From Rhodamnia argentea (taxonomy: Eukaryota > Streptophyta > Magnoliopsida > Myrtales > Myrtaceae), in assembly GCF_020921035.1 (NCBI RefSeq), contig NC_063155.1, forward strand, positions 15,767,311 through 15,831,310: a DNA stretch of 64,000 nucleotides. Reading direction: 5' to 3'. The translations under genes were made by a program, and so were the position numbers. Below the pieces are notes generated by a model that saw only the letters and a program-made list of their open reading frames with translations, did not search any database and was not told where the DNA came from. How positions within the stretch are numbered: the first letter of the stretch is position 1; each line of letters opens with the position of its first letter. Of the stretch, positions 12,449 to 24,700 are shown piece by piece.

Positions 12449-14822
12449 TCATCCCCCAGACTGCTGTAAAACAGAATAAACTATGCTCACTTCTGTTGTG
12501 TATAGCAAGTATCCTATCCTAAACAGTTGTTTTGTTTTCTAGAGAATGATACTAAATCAATGACCGACAACCAACACACATAGGGAGGGAGGGAGAGATC
12601 CGCTTGATCAAAAAGAAACTTGCATGCAAAGAGCGATGACATATCGAATTGTAATGGCATATATATGAAGCAAGCAATGAGTAATGAACCCGCCCTTCCT
12701 ACATTTATTCCTTGCGTCGATATCAGTTTTCTCTATCGAAGTTATTATTTTGATGCAACCTAAGCTCTCTCCATTCATGACTTGACAGCAAAGGCATAGA
12801 TGTGCGTTCGAACTACTGTTGATAAAAGGAATCATAATGCACACCTTAGTTTTGAGACTTTCAATGATTTCAATCAGCAACCCATCCCCTGTTATTTGCC
12901 TGTATTTCGGTATCAGCTCGTGCCTTGGAATCTTCTTCGCCTGCAGAACGATGATAATGTGTTAAGGCAATTCGAATATTAAAGGTATGTAAAAGATAAA
13001 GCTTAAAAGCCAAGAACTGATGTTGATGTGGCACTTGCTTTGTGGTCCTTATGATACTTGGAACTACTGTTTATCAAAAGAATCATAATCCACACCTTAG
13101 ATGTCATATCTTTAATGAATCGAGTGAGCAACTTATCCCCTGCTATTCGCCTTATTTTCTGTACAAGCTCATGCCTTGCAATCTTCCTCTCCTGGAAAAT
13201 GATGACAATGTGTTAAGATAATTTCAAAGTCACAGATAAGCGGAAGATAGAGCTTAAATGCCAGGAACTAAGTGATGACAATGTTGATGGGGCACTTGCT
13301 TTGTGGTCCTTATGATACTTGGAGATCAAACTGACATGAGATGGAGGTAAGATCTTCGAGAGTTCCCAAAAGAAAATCGGAAATGGTGTCCAAGGGGTGG
13401 TCAAATTCTCCAGCTTCTCCGGAGTTTTCCAGAACCCTATTTCATATTCATCTTAGAAATCATCAGACACGGTTGATGGAATAGACAAAGTCAAACACAC
13501 AACCATGGTCAATGCAAAAACAGGATTAAGAAAGAAAATTTTATTACCTCTCGAGCAACAAGAGACTCTAAAGCTGACAATGTACGCCGGCAACACGCGA
13601 ATGTTCAAGTGAGCGCTCCGAATTATATATCTCCTCGGAAATGACAAATCATCAACGCCCGAGTCGTACTCTTCCGAAATGAGATGAGACCGTCCCGAGC
13701 CAAGACTGACAATCTCCGATTTCCCCAGTATGACCCGGCAAAGCAACAGATGCCTTAGGCCATCTTCATCGAAAGGGGCAGATACTGCACTGCCCAAGCA
13801 TTACAGAGAAACTACCTAAGACCAATATTATCACATGCACAAATTACTAACATGAATCACGAAACAACATGTCCGTGAAACAAATTCGTTCCATCAATTT
13901 AACCGACCGTAACGTAGAAGAGAAATATACTAACTCATTAAATAAACAAATCTTCGTGATCGTACGACTTTCCAAATAGTATGTCTCCTACTTATTTATG
14001 CAATTGATAGGGGCGGATTTAATTGCCAAGGCATTACGGAGAAAATAAGGCCTATGTCATCACAAGCACGCCATACTACCATGAGTCAAGAAACCATATG
14101 CTCTCGAAATATACTCGGTGTGTTAGATTTAAGTGGTCATAACTTGAAATGGAAATATACTAACACGCTAAATTAACATATCTTCGTGATCATACCATTT
14201 TCCAAACAATATCCGTCAACTGTTTAGGCAATACAAGGCAAAAGAAAGGATACCTTTCAAGAGGATGATCAAAAGGAGAAAAATAAACTCCACAACCATA
14301 TGAGCCATTGTTCCCAGGCTTCCCAATGTAGCCAAAGCCACAGGACAAGATCTTCAATACCTCTGGCTTCGATGCCGCGTACCATGCAAACTTTACGACG
14401 TTGATGGTGTTGTCGCCGACTTTCTTCTGTGCTGCCTCTGAGTGAACTTGAAATGCTTTGGCCCGTTCTTTTGCCGAGAAATCGGAGTAGCAAATCCTGA
14501 GGATTGCGACCAAGGTAACTCTCGCCCCAAGCATAGCTAGCCTCGAGACCAAGTGCTCCCCCATAAGGTGGTGGATATTGTCTTCCTCGCTGAGTTCCAT
14601 CAACTCGCCGCCGATGAACAGCGACGGAGGACTGCCACATTGATCGGCAGAGACAGCGCTATTGCAATCGGAGACAGACGGATTTAGATCCTGATCGACC
14701 ATCAGATCATCCGGAGGTGGACAGTTGAGATCAATCGCCGGGCAGTTGAATTCACGCGTTACTGCATCAGGAGTGGCGGTGTGTACAGCGGGTGAACGAC
14801 ATTGATGGGTGTGGTGCGCCAT
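12449..14822 (-). CDS. SRO5-like protein (inactive PARP-like + RST domains), apparently intact
   Basis: Exons 14822..14254, 13789..13548, 13436..13300, 13191..13096 and 12463..12449 join in phase to 352 aa. Including the extra exon 12940..12845 gives 384 aa. The start is the ATG of MAHHTHQ; the acceptor-like CAG upstream suggests a 5' UTR intron. The N-terminus is low complexity (DLNCPPPDD). The PARP-like domain follows, with KFAWYAASK, SCGFGYIGKP and GCGVYFSP, then LLLCRVILGKSEIV and YDSGVDD in exon 2. These are typical of SRO2-SRO5, which lack the WWE domain. The RST domain starts TPWTPFPIFFWELSKILPP and continues in the 96-nt exon with RHELVQKIRRIAGDKLL. SRO proteins act in the nucleus in stress signalling and bind transcription factors through RST. 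The length exceeds the roughly 310-320 aa usual for short SROs. Family confidence is high; exact exon choice at the 3' end is uncertain. Confidence 0.78.
12845..13191 (-). repeat. Two RST-domain half-exons in SRO copy 2
   Basis: Exon 4a' (13191..13096) and exon 4b' (12940..12845) are both 96 nt, both follow CAG and both end AAG before GTGTG, so either or both can be used without a frame change. 4a' has the canonical sequence. 4b' has IPRHELIPKYRQITGDGLL, with a proline inside the expected helix. A copy of exon 3's tail (KYHKDHK and GCAAGT) lies between them at about 13035-13060, as in unit 1, so the duplication is older than the split of the two genes. Confidence 0.75.
13294..13299 (-). other. 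Apparent GC splice donor (GCAAGT) of RST intron
   Basis: Exon 3 must end in phase 0 after KYHKDHK to join the next exon at E-R-K-I. The bases there are AAA followed by GCAAGT, the classic GC-donor hexamer. Unit 1 has the same sequence at 1631-1626. A GT lies four bases further on, but using it would break the frame. Confidence 0.6.
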
Positions 14823-15393
14823 TCTTGACCGAAGAGGGAACGTCCCAAAATACTGCGTTGCAGAAAGATAACCAAAGCGATTTACAAAAATTTTACCACT
14901 TCTAAAACTAAAAACTACCGCAAAGATGTTACGGATCGAAGAAATAAAAATCAAAACACGGAATGATGAAGATCCAAAGCTTTTAGTCCATGGAGTGATA
15001 GCAGTTGCAAAACAAAGCCTCGCGAATTGCCAACCCAAAAGATCAAACATAGATTCTCGAGGTCTGGTGATTGAATGAAGCGAAGAAGAGGGCAAACGAC
15101 TGGAACGAAATGAGAAAGTTCGAAAATCTAATTCTGAGCAACACGTTTACGCATCTCTGGAAGCTCACAGAGGCTTTCAGGAGATCAAATTCCGTGGGCT
15201 TCAAGAAGGATTCCGACCAAAGCAAGAAGAAGGAGAAGGACTCGTACCCGGTTCCTGGAACGAGAGAAACGGAGGTTGGTGGGCGTATGTGCGTAACGTC
15301 GGCGACGGAGTGACTGTGTGAATGGCAAAATGGAATGAGGATAGGGTTTAACGTTTTATTTGCTTGAATAATAAGAGGAAGAGGCGAGTTTGA

Positions 15394-15401
15394 ATTTATA
15401 A
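15394..15401 (-). promoter_or_regulatory. Candidate TATA box of SRO copy 2
   Basis: On the minus strand CTTATAAATT lies about 570 bases before the ATG, upstream of a purine/pyrimidine-rich leader. This fits a promoter with a 5' UTR intron. The paralogous position in unit 1 is weaker. Inferred from sequence only. Confidence 0.35.
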
Positions 15402-17209
15402 GAGGAGGAATTTGAAGAGGAAAACCAGCGGAACAGCCTTCTCTCTGGAAAGCTTATTGAATATTTGGCTCCTTTTGTTTTGCAAAGAACCATTGATTTG
15501 AAAAATATTTTCCTAAAAACGATCCCTTGAATCGCTTACAAAATGAATGAATGAAAAATATTTTCACGATCCACGAAAATATTTATGCCTACATTGTTGT
15601 CGATAATGCAAACATTTCTGATTAACTAATTATTTTCAGCCATAAAATGGATCGTTTCTAGGGAAATATTTTTCAAATCATTTATTTTTCACGAAACAAA
15701 CGGGAAGTTTATCTTTTTTCTTATTTTTTGTTTTAAAAGAAAATCTAAATACACTTGTTGAATATATAAACAAAGAAGATTTGTCATTTTAAACATCGTT
15801 CTTATGCCCGCCAAGTCAAAATTGAAAACCTTTCTTTGTCGACTCTCCCCGTAAATGTAGGTACCAATATTCGGATCAAGCCACGCAATCCCTAATGTCT
15901 TTTATCGTTCCTCTTTATTTTTCTGGGCTTTTTGCATTGACTTAATTTGCAAGATCCTGGTTAGTTTCTGTGCGTTGTATTACAGCAATCAAGTAAGACC
16001 AACGAATACCATACAAGCACTAGCTAACAAGATCGTTTAATAGCCGGTGGGGAATCTATCATGAAACATGAAAGGAAATACATGCACGCACCACAACATG
16101 GAGAGGCTAAGATTGCCATTTAGCATAGTAAACGAAAGCAAAGTGTCAAATTCTAATGAATACTTCAACAGGTCCATCGCAATCTTTTTGAATTTTTATG
16201 GCTAAATCGCTTTATAACTTGTTGTTTATGGTTTACATGTCGGATTCTTTAGTATTATTTGCTTCTTTTTTGCTCTATGGCGGGACCTCGGGGTGCATTT
16301 TTTTTTAATTGTCTTAGATGAGGCAGACGTCTAACGCGTTGCCTATGAGGATAGAACAGACATTAGCGAAATGGGTGATCGACAGAGAGAAAAAGAGAAG
16401 TCGAGAAATTACTGAAAGTTCGGTTTGTAGATAAGGGAATTAGGTAATGTGGTCCATCTTCAATTGTTACGATAAGCTTCTAACGAAGAACTTCGTTATG
16501 TGTACATTGAGTTGTTCAATAAATAAGAATAATAGATGTAATTTTGTAGACGAATTTCTCGAAGAATGGCCAACCTATCATTTCTTCATAATTTATGCGA
16601 GCGATAGAGTAACGTGTGTATAAATTCCTTAATCTAAAAATTTTAGTTTCATGCGATGAATTATATTGGCAATTATTGATTCTTGGAGAGCGAGGAATGA
16701 AACTACTTAAAAGGGAAGGACAATTATTATTCGTCCATTTAAGATAGGTTTATTACATCGCCTAAAGGAGGAATATAATTAAAACGTGGGATAGGGTTTA
16801 TTGATCGGGCAAATAAGGAATAAAATTAAACAATGGGATAGGTTTAGTGCTGCCCGGCAGCCGCTCTAGAAATCTCCCTCCACTACACATCCGTGGACTT
16901 CATAAGGAAAAAACCCCGCTATGTATAAGCCTCAAATTGCTTCACGGCAACTTAACTTTTCTAAAAAAATTTGATTCCGAATTTTAATTTTTTTTATTGT
17001 ACTTTGCAAACAGTACGGAAGCCACTTTTCGACGTTTATTACACAGAAATTATGAAGTACTCATATGAGAAAAAGTCCCACATACAAACTATGTTCCGAG
17101 TTCAAGTGCCAAGGACCGGGGCTCGGGCACCGGGGTACCATGCCATACTCCTCCACTCATCTCCTTCGTGGTAACCTTTTGTGCGGCCATCTTATTTCAT
17201 GTTGGTGGT

Positions 17210-17840
17210 GATCTAGTCAAGGTAGGGAAAACGACCCTTGTTTTCGCCGATTCAAAACTGATTGTGTTTGAGGCTGGCCGATTCCCACCTAGGAATCGAG
17301 TTCCCCATTGATGATACCGAGAATCGGCCCACCTAGTCCTAGACCCACTCGGGAATTCGATTGCTTGGTCCGATACGATTCCTAGGTGGGTATAGGAACC
17401 GACTGTATCTCTTCTTTTTTTCTATTCCCTACAAGACAACAAGTATTGTTGCATAGTCTCACTTACTACACGAGTGATGTCAATAGAACAAAGCAGTGAT
17501 AAATTAAACATGATGATCATCTCCATGAACAAAACTATACGGATCATCAAGAACCAAGTTTGTGAGTTTGCACGGAGTATGCCAAGCATAACAATCATTA
17601 CAAGAGTTTGCCATAAAGTTCGCAAGCTTCACTTCAAATACATCCACAATTTACCTTACATATCATACATGAAAGTAGGGAATTAGGGTTTTGGAAATTT
17701 AAAATAATAAGATTAAAAAAAATTGATCTAGTCCGGATGGTCCAAGTGGGTGGGTCCACACTTGGAATCGGGAAAGGGACCCATATTCACCGATTCCAAA
17801 TTTTAGGAACCGACAACTAGTTCAATCCTGTTCTTTTGCT
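17210..17840. repeat. Repeat-like block with perfect 15-bp inverted repeat
   Basis: CCCACCTAGGAATCG at 17284 and its exact reverse complement at 17376 form a stem with a loop of about 77 bases. The block also carries several GATTCC/GGAACCGAC motifs, like those of the short hAT-like MITE at 50596. I could not define ends or a target duplication. No gene is seen in 17,100-18,980. At 17,940-18,180 there is another AT-rich, foldback-type segment. Confidence 0.35.
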
Positions 17841-19017
17841 CACCCCCGATTAATACTCACAACTCTCCATATTTCGAGATATCACTAGGGATTTTCAATG
17901 TGTATAAAACTGACCTAACCAATCCCTCTTTATCTTTCCTAATCCCTTGAGATCCTTTTCCTTTGTATTTTTCCCCCCATTTAATTTACGGGGAAAATTA
18001 CCAAAAAATTTTTCTAAATCTTGCAACTGTGCCAATTCAATATTACATTTTATTTTTTCCAATTGAGTCCTAAATTTTTTGCTTTTATGCAAATTTAATC
18101 CAATTTTGGTAGGAAAACGCCGACATAGACACTAGCCATCCTACGTGGTATGGCCAATGCCGATGTGCATAATTATTGATAAAATTTTAATATTTTTTCA
18201 AAAATTTTATTTTTAAATTTTTCCCTTTTTTTTCTTTCCTTCCCTTCCTTCTTCCCCAGTTGGTCGCCAAATATACATATATTAATGAAAGACCTACATT
18301 TAAGTGTAACTTTAAGGAAGAAAAGCAAGAGACTAAGATATATCATTATGATTTTGAACACTACTTTTTTTTGGTCAGTTGAACACTACTTCGTTTTTTT
18401 TTTTTTTTTTGGTCAATTGAACACTATTTTGAGAGGTAATAATTTTATCATTTCCCTATAAATTCTAATTCAAGTACATAATCAAACATTCATCAGAGTA
18501 AATTTCCAATTCCGAGCATTATTTTTTATGTCTTCGAATTTCAAATGACCTTAAATATGAAATCCAGAGATAAACGAAGAAAAAAGTTTGGGCAGAAATT
18601 TAAATTAATGTCCTAATATTGTCAAATACCAGTATTGTTTCCCATTAATTTGATTATCAGATATATGTTGTTTTTTCATAGGTGTCATATGTATTTTAAA
18701 TAATTCCTTATGCCAATAGAAGTGAGAAAAATTGTTGATATCTTCATTCATTTTTAAGTTGCAGTTTAACTGTAGAGAACCTCAATTGTTCCTTTAGTTT
18801 GAAACAACAATGTTGTTATTTCCATTCGGACATCATCTTATACTAGGTTTTTATCTATTTGATAACCAATAAATATTGTCGAGAATACAACTTGTTCAAT
18901 AAACTTTTAAATCAGTTTTATTTACACTTTTAATGATAGATAATAAACACAACAAGTAGGCCTCATCTGTAATCCTAGAACTATAATACTTTGAAAGTAA
19001 CAACAACAACAACAAAA

Positions 19018-19184
19018 AATTCCCTCTCCTCTTGTCGACTTCCGGCTTTTAACTGCTTGATCGCGACTACTCTCCTGCTCGAATGCACTCCCTTATGAAT
19101 GTAGCCGAAATCACCCCTGCCAAGCGAGTCGAGATCGAAGAAACCATCTCTTGCTATCTTCAGCGCTTTGCACACCAATGTGCC
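19018..19184 (-). pseudogene. PERK-like receptor kinase N-lobe fragment (minus arm)
   Basis: Read on the minus strand it gives LKIARDGFFDLDSLGRGDFG and then VVAIKQLKAGSRQ, which match the start of the kinase domain of proline-rich extensin-like receptor kinases: the glycine loop, here GRGDFG for GQGGFG, and the VAIKQLKAGS lysine strand. It stops at the EREF block, where the rest of the kinase should begin. No start, membrane segment or catalytic loop is present, so this is a gene fragment. Confidence 0.65.
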
Positions 19185-19516
19185 CTGCGAAAGGCTACAA
19201 TGATTTTCGTTCACCCTTGGACCTGCACAGACATTTACCGCCTTGTGTTGTCGCGGCTGCTCCCCTGCAGGGGGGCGTCTATGCCAGCATGAAGCCTGTC
19301 AAACTCAAATTCCGCAGTTTGCATCAGAAAGCATTCGAAATCCATCCGTAAATGACACAACTTACGCGGAAAAGAAACTAAGAACTATGCGAAGCTCACC
19401 TGCAATGTCAACAACGTGTCCTCAAACTGAACTTCCTCCATGAAAACATCAGCTCCGATCGTTGCCTTATACTGATTTTAAACTTGCGATTCAAATTAGG
19501 TCTTTCCCAGAGTAAT

Positions 19517-19683
19517 TTCACGTACGAAATGCTAAAAATAGCAAGGGATGGTTTTTCCAATCTCAATTTACTTGGCCAGGGTGATTTTGGCTACTCGTTC
19601 ACAGGGGAGTGCTTTCGAGCGGGAAACTAGTTGCGATCAAGCAACTGAAAGTCGGAAGTAAACAAGGGGAGAGGGAATTTCAA
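19517..19683 (+). pseudogene. PERK-like receptor kinase N-lobe fragment (plus arm)
   Basis: The plus strand reads FTYEMLKIARDGFSNLNLLG followed by QGDFGY, then after a small frame change [15 protein letters not shown] and EREFQ. It covers the same kinase N-lobe segment as the minus-strand fragment at 19018..19184, in opposite orientation. The frame break and the absence of the rest of the kinase make it a pseudogene fragment. The two arms are clearly homologous but diverged. Confidence 0.65.
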
Positions 19684-19689
19684 CCTGGG

Positions 19690-21475
19690 TCGACTAACAA
19701 TGTGACGTATCTCCAGACTGAAACCCGACATATCCTCCCCGGAACTCCACAGGCGCCTTTTCAAGGAAAGCACTGTGTGTTCAAGAGAGAGGAAGAGTTA
19801 CGTGAAGAAGCCGACAGAGCCTGACATAGAGCAGAAGCCGCAGCCGCAGCCGCAGCCATAGCTGGGGTGGTGCGAGGAAGGTCGAACTCAGGAAACTGGC
19901 ACGGATTGCTCATCTAGCCTCCCTTCCTCTGGTCCGCCAATCACCGAAACTGGACGGCAGACGATGGAGGCTATCGGAGCAGGCGAAGTCAGGGCACTTG
20001 ACGCGAGAGGCTTTTGTAGCTGAACTGTGGGAGCGGGATGAGCGAACGAGACGGTCGGTCTGTTGAACAAGTCAAAGGCGTCCACATCAGCTTCCGGCCC
20101 AGATCAAGTTGCCACTTGGAACAAGCAGTTTACGTCTTCCTATTCTCCAGCACCAGACTCGTTCAGCGAGAAACTTTCGGCTCCTCTCCACATCTATAAC
20201 CCATTCAGATTCATTCAAACTCAAACTGAATTCTGTTGTCAAAATTCTTTGCAAGTGTATATAAACGCATCATCTCTTTGTAAATCACTAAGGGGAGAAG
20301 TCAATAAAACAACATTATATTATTATATTAAAAGGGAAAAGTAGTGTAATCACCAACATTAAGCCTTCCTAGGATTAATACGAGGAGGGGTAAATGATAA
20401 GGCACAATGCTGGAGTTGTCGGATCTGATTGTCGGGAGAATGCGCGTCACTTTCTTGAGTCTGAAGGGGAAGGAGTGTAAAATCACCAAGATTAAGACTT
20501 GCAATATCCTGCTCTGTGTGAAGTGGGAGTAGTTCTTGGTTCTTTTTTTTTTTTAATGAACTCTAAGATGAATTGCGGGTACTTTGTCCTAGAGCTTCTC
20601 AAGCTTTCCATAAGTGTGATAACGGTTTGAAGTTTCCGAGCTCGCAATTGGAGGGTAATGTGTTTGCAGACATAGAGGGACGTTTCTGGTTTAGGTTGTC
20701 AAGTTTTATGGAGTTTCTGTATATGTTACGGAGCGATTATAAACCGATTAAACCTGCTTATTAAAACTTTGTAGTAGCTTTGGCCATGTTTAACATTAAC
20801 TTGTGCTATTTTTGCAGGTATTGTAGTGAATTTTTTTTCACTCTTCTTGGAGTAGCTACCGAAACATTCTCCCGGGTGGCGTACTTTTGTTTTGGGATAG
20901 TTGAGCTCTTCGATAGTACTAGAAATCTGATCATGGGCAATGGATGATGTAAGTCAAAACATGCAGAAAGAATAAGGAAGATAAGTAAAAGAGAAACTGA
21001 TCAGCTGTGAGCTCTTCAGCTATTGTTGCTTGAAAATTCTTCTGAAAAGGCGATGATCTGGTTAACAATGCCACGTAACAATTCATTGGCATCTCTTTAT
21101 GCTCTCTTACGGGCCCTGAAAATGGTTGACCTTGGGACTATTATGCGATAGCTCACGCTCAAAGGTAATTAGAGTGACTCGCATTCACTGTACACTTGAA
21201 TACTTGTTTCTGTTTCTTCCTTTGACAAGCAACAACTCTCAATTTTATTTTTGAGAAGAATGGAACAGAGAAACAAACACAAGGCAAAGTAGATCAGACT
21301 TTATGATGCATGAAGTTCTTAAACAGGCTTAGATAGATCACCTCAAGGACAAACTCCTTAGTAAAGTGCTAAGGAAACTATATAGCATGCGATGCTTTTG
21401 TATCTCACTGTCCTAGGATGCATTGATTGCCTCTTTTTCTTGACGGGCTGGTTATAAGGGTAAAAAATCCAGAGA
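19690..21475. other. No recognisable gene
   Basis: Only short, unrelated open stretches occur. The segment at 19,690-20,100 may be more debris of the kinase fragment's neighbourhood, but I see no domain. From 20,100 to 21,475 I see nothing supported. Confidence 0.4.
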
Positions 21476-21782
21476 TGGGAGAATCCCTAGAGACTGTAGT
21501 GTATTTCAATGAAAAGCAGCTCCATGATAGTGCAGCCAGAAGAATGCTTCTTCATCCAAAGTCATTAAAAGATCTGCTAGGGAGGCTGTAGGAGCAGATG
21601 TTGTGATACTTGTGAAAGAGTGGATTTTCACTGTTTTCCACTCTTTTTCTCAGGCCGGTGGTGTACAGGTCCCGGTTTTTGGGTATGTAGCAAGAGAAGC
21701 TCCAGAAGGTAAACTTTCAGAGACCTGGGCTTAGCTGATGGCTGCTGGTTTTCAGCTTAATGATGTCGGGCAAGGGACTGAC
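21476..21782 (+). pseudogene. SPT16 pseudogene, segment 1 (N-terminal domain)
   Basis: SPT16 is the large subunit of the histone chaperone FACT. In shifting frames this piece reads ETVVYFNEKQLH, CSQKNASSSKVIKRSAREAV, GADVVILVK, FGYVAREAPEGKL and FQLNDVGQG, the order of the N-terminal aminopeptidase-like domain. Lesions include a stop (TAG at 21732-21734) within SETWA-stop and several frame changes. It breaks off exactly at the left end of the retrotransposon, and the same gene resumes at its right end. The upstream boundary is uncertain. Confidence 0.8.
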
Positions 21783-24700
21783 TGTGACGCCCGGGAAATT
21801 TGGACTATGTAAATTTGCCCGAATTCAATAAAAAGGAAGAAATTGAATTTTAGTCGGTGCAAATTTTTGGATTGCAAGGATGTAAGTGACGATTTTTAGA
21901 CGAGTCCCGAAATGTCGTTCGATTTCAATTGGGTCTCGAAATCGTGGTCACCGCGACTTAGGATTTTTAGTCCTCGAGCCTAAACTTTTTCGGACCGAAC
22001 CTAGCCCATGAAAATTCAAATTTTATTCCCAATCGATTGAGCCAAAAATCCGATCAGTCCCGAATTGTCAAATTACGGAACCGCCCTTGGATATTATGCG
22101 TATGGGACAAAAACCATTATTTTTTAAGAGATGGGTGGGCCCCACTTTTGGTCAATGCAGCCCCCACCAGTCAAAGCCACGTGACTTCTCTCTTTCTCTC
22201 TCTCTCTCTCTCTCGTTGATCTACAGCCCCCCTTCCCTTTCGCACGAGCAACCCCCACCGTGCACAACTCCTCCTCCCTTGGCTGTTTTGCGCCACCACC
22301 ACCTCCATCCACCACCCTACTCCTCGGTCCACCTCTCCTCGCCGCCGCCGCCGTCATCCCCGCCGCCGTTCGCCGCCGGGAAGCCCAGAATAGCCCCGGC
22401 ATCGGATTGCTCTGTTTCGGCGCCCACGAAATCGAGACTTCCAGCTCCTCCTCCGGTCGTTCACGACACCGTCGAAGCCAACCACCACCTCAGCAACGTC
22501 CACCAGCCTCCTCACCACCATCCCGACCCAACCCCGCTGCTCGTTGTCCACCGGAACCGCCGCGAACCGCCCTGGAAACCGACAACCCCTGTTTTCGGGT
22601 TTTGCTATTTTTGTTGCTGTTCCGGCCGTTTCCGCCGCCGCTCACCACCGCCACCAACGACCTCCTTAGAGTCCCATCTCGTCCCTCGAAGCTTATGGTG
22701 GCCGACCGCCGCCTGTGGAGCCCGATTTGAGCTCGATCGGACCTCCCATGTTCTGCCCGTTTTTCCTCTGTTTTCTGCGCGGTTCTATACAGCCGCTGTT
22801 CCGCCGCTTCCGGCCGCCGTCCGCCGCCCCCAGCTGGTCCCGAAGGTCGCCCTCGACCTATAAGTGAGTCCCCCAGCCTTCCCCAGGCTGGCCTCAGCCC
22901 GTGAGATCAATTTTTCCCCCAACTCAGCCCGGTTTTCCCTGTTTTTACCTCTGTTGGTTCTGTTTTTCAGCTTCCGTCGCTCGCCGAACCCCCAATCGCT
23001 GAGATGCTGCCGTTTGCAGCGATTTCACCGCCGAACTCGTCATTGTTTCGGCCGTGAACAGTGTCGCCGGAACAGTGCCGCCGGTGAACGGTGTTTTCGG
23101 TGTGAACAGTGCTTTCCGGCATGAAAAGTGATTTTCGACCCCGGCCTCGAAAATCGTGCCCGACCCGAGCTCGACCACCGTTTTTGGTGAGTTGACCTTA
23201 ATCCTTGGTTAGGGCGCTAATTGCGCCTAGGATTAGTTAGCTAGTCGGTAAAGAATTTAGGTAGATTTGATTATAGTCGGATTAGTTAGAAACCCAGTTT
23301 AGGGTAAATGGCCATAATCGATTAAATTAAAATTATCTGTGACTAATTATTTTTAGATGAATTTGATTGTATATTGTGATTTGATCGCGAGCGAGCGATA
23401 GGTTAAGGACGAGCGATCGATTGGCGATTATAAATCAAATAGGCTAATCAATGACCTTGGCACGAAATTGAGCCTTTATATGGCCTAACCGAATTGGTTT
23501 ATTCGTGTTGAATTGATGACTTTTGTTTGGGTGGATCGCCGAGTTGAAATGTTGATTTGAGTACCCCGAATGCTCGTTGAGTGAATTAGTGTTTATTTGG
23601 GAGTTAATTATCCCGTGTGTCATTGCGGTGTCTATTTGGTAGTCTGCATATGTATATGACCGTGTGCAAGATCAAAGACACATTTTAGCATGAAAATGGC
23701 CTTGGGCCGAGTCTTTGAGCATGTTTGTATGAGCATCCGGCCTAAATCAAAGAGAATAAATTGATTGATGTGTCGGGTGTGCTGTATGGTCATATGAAGG
23801 AACGATGATGGGTTTTTCCTGGCAAGTTCGTATTGTACACATAGTACACACCGTACCATTTTTATGGAACCACACGACTTGCTAGAAGCACGATAATTCA
23901 TGCCCCGTATGGTACGTACAGTTTTAAGGGATTATCGGATGCCGGTCACAGCTTGTGATGGACCGAAGCCCCGTATAGGGATGCCTACTTGCCGTGCCGT
24001 GCAGGGTGCACTGGATACACCGCTTGTAGTAGCCGTTGCCGAGAGGGAAAAGGAACGTAGCCCGGTCCTGCCGGAAGAATGCGGGATCGCATTAATTGTG
24101 AGAGTCGATCACGCCGATCGCGTGGATCCTCATCATTGTGGCGCCAAGAGCGCGATCATCGTTAATAAATGGACTTGTGTGGTGTCCAGTGCATACTTGT
24201 GAGTATGATGCGTATTCGATTGGTCGTCCGATGTGATTGTTGAGTTGAGTCAATCATTGCATTATGTATGGCTCAAGGGTGGTAAGTATGCATGTGGATG
24301 ATTATTGCCATGTGATTTGTTTATATCGTGGTTTTTATAATCCTCGTGTTTAGGATGTTTTAGGCAAATTAGTGTCCTAACCGAGCTTAGGCTTGATTCA
24401 CTGAGATTTATATCTCACCCCGTTGTGGGAACCACTTTCGAGTCCCAAGTGATGAAGCTTTGCGGATACCAAGACCAGGTTATGAGGATAGTCTTTTGGA
24501 GTAGAAGAGAAGTTAACCTTATCTGACCTAGTAACCTTTTGAGGTCTTAGTGAGCTGCCCCCAAGTATGGGTTGTATATATTTTCGTAGCTCAGTAGGGT
24601 TAAGACTCATCTCTTGTCTTGTAACTACGTATGCTATCTTTGATTACTTGCATTGGTATGTATCTCCCGCTATGCTATCCCTATTTGTTTATATGTTGTC

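Larger units (their letters stand above)
11891..17075. repeat. SRO tandem unit 3 (segmental duplicate of 1..5570)
   Basis: Collinear with unit 1 from its downstream flank (GGAGTTCCTATTCTG near 11920) through the gene to the far upstream flank ending near AGAAATTATGAAGTAC at about 17060. This is the better preserved unit and holds the intact gene model. Confidence 0.8.

Noticed and set aside
22087..22863. 258-codon proline-rich open frame in the 5' LTR as a host gene
   Set aside because: Lies wholly inside a retrotransposon LTR, its counterpart in the 3' LTR is differently framed, and the GC-rich tract is open in several frames. Kept only as an LTR oddity.
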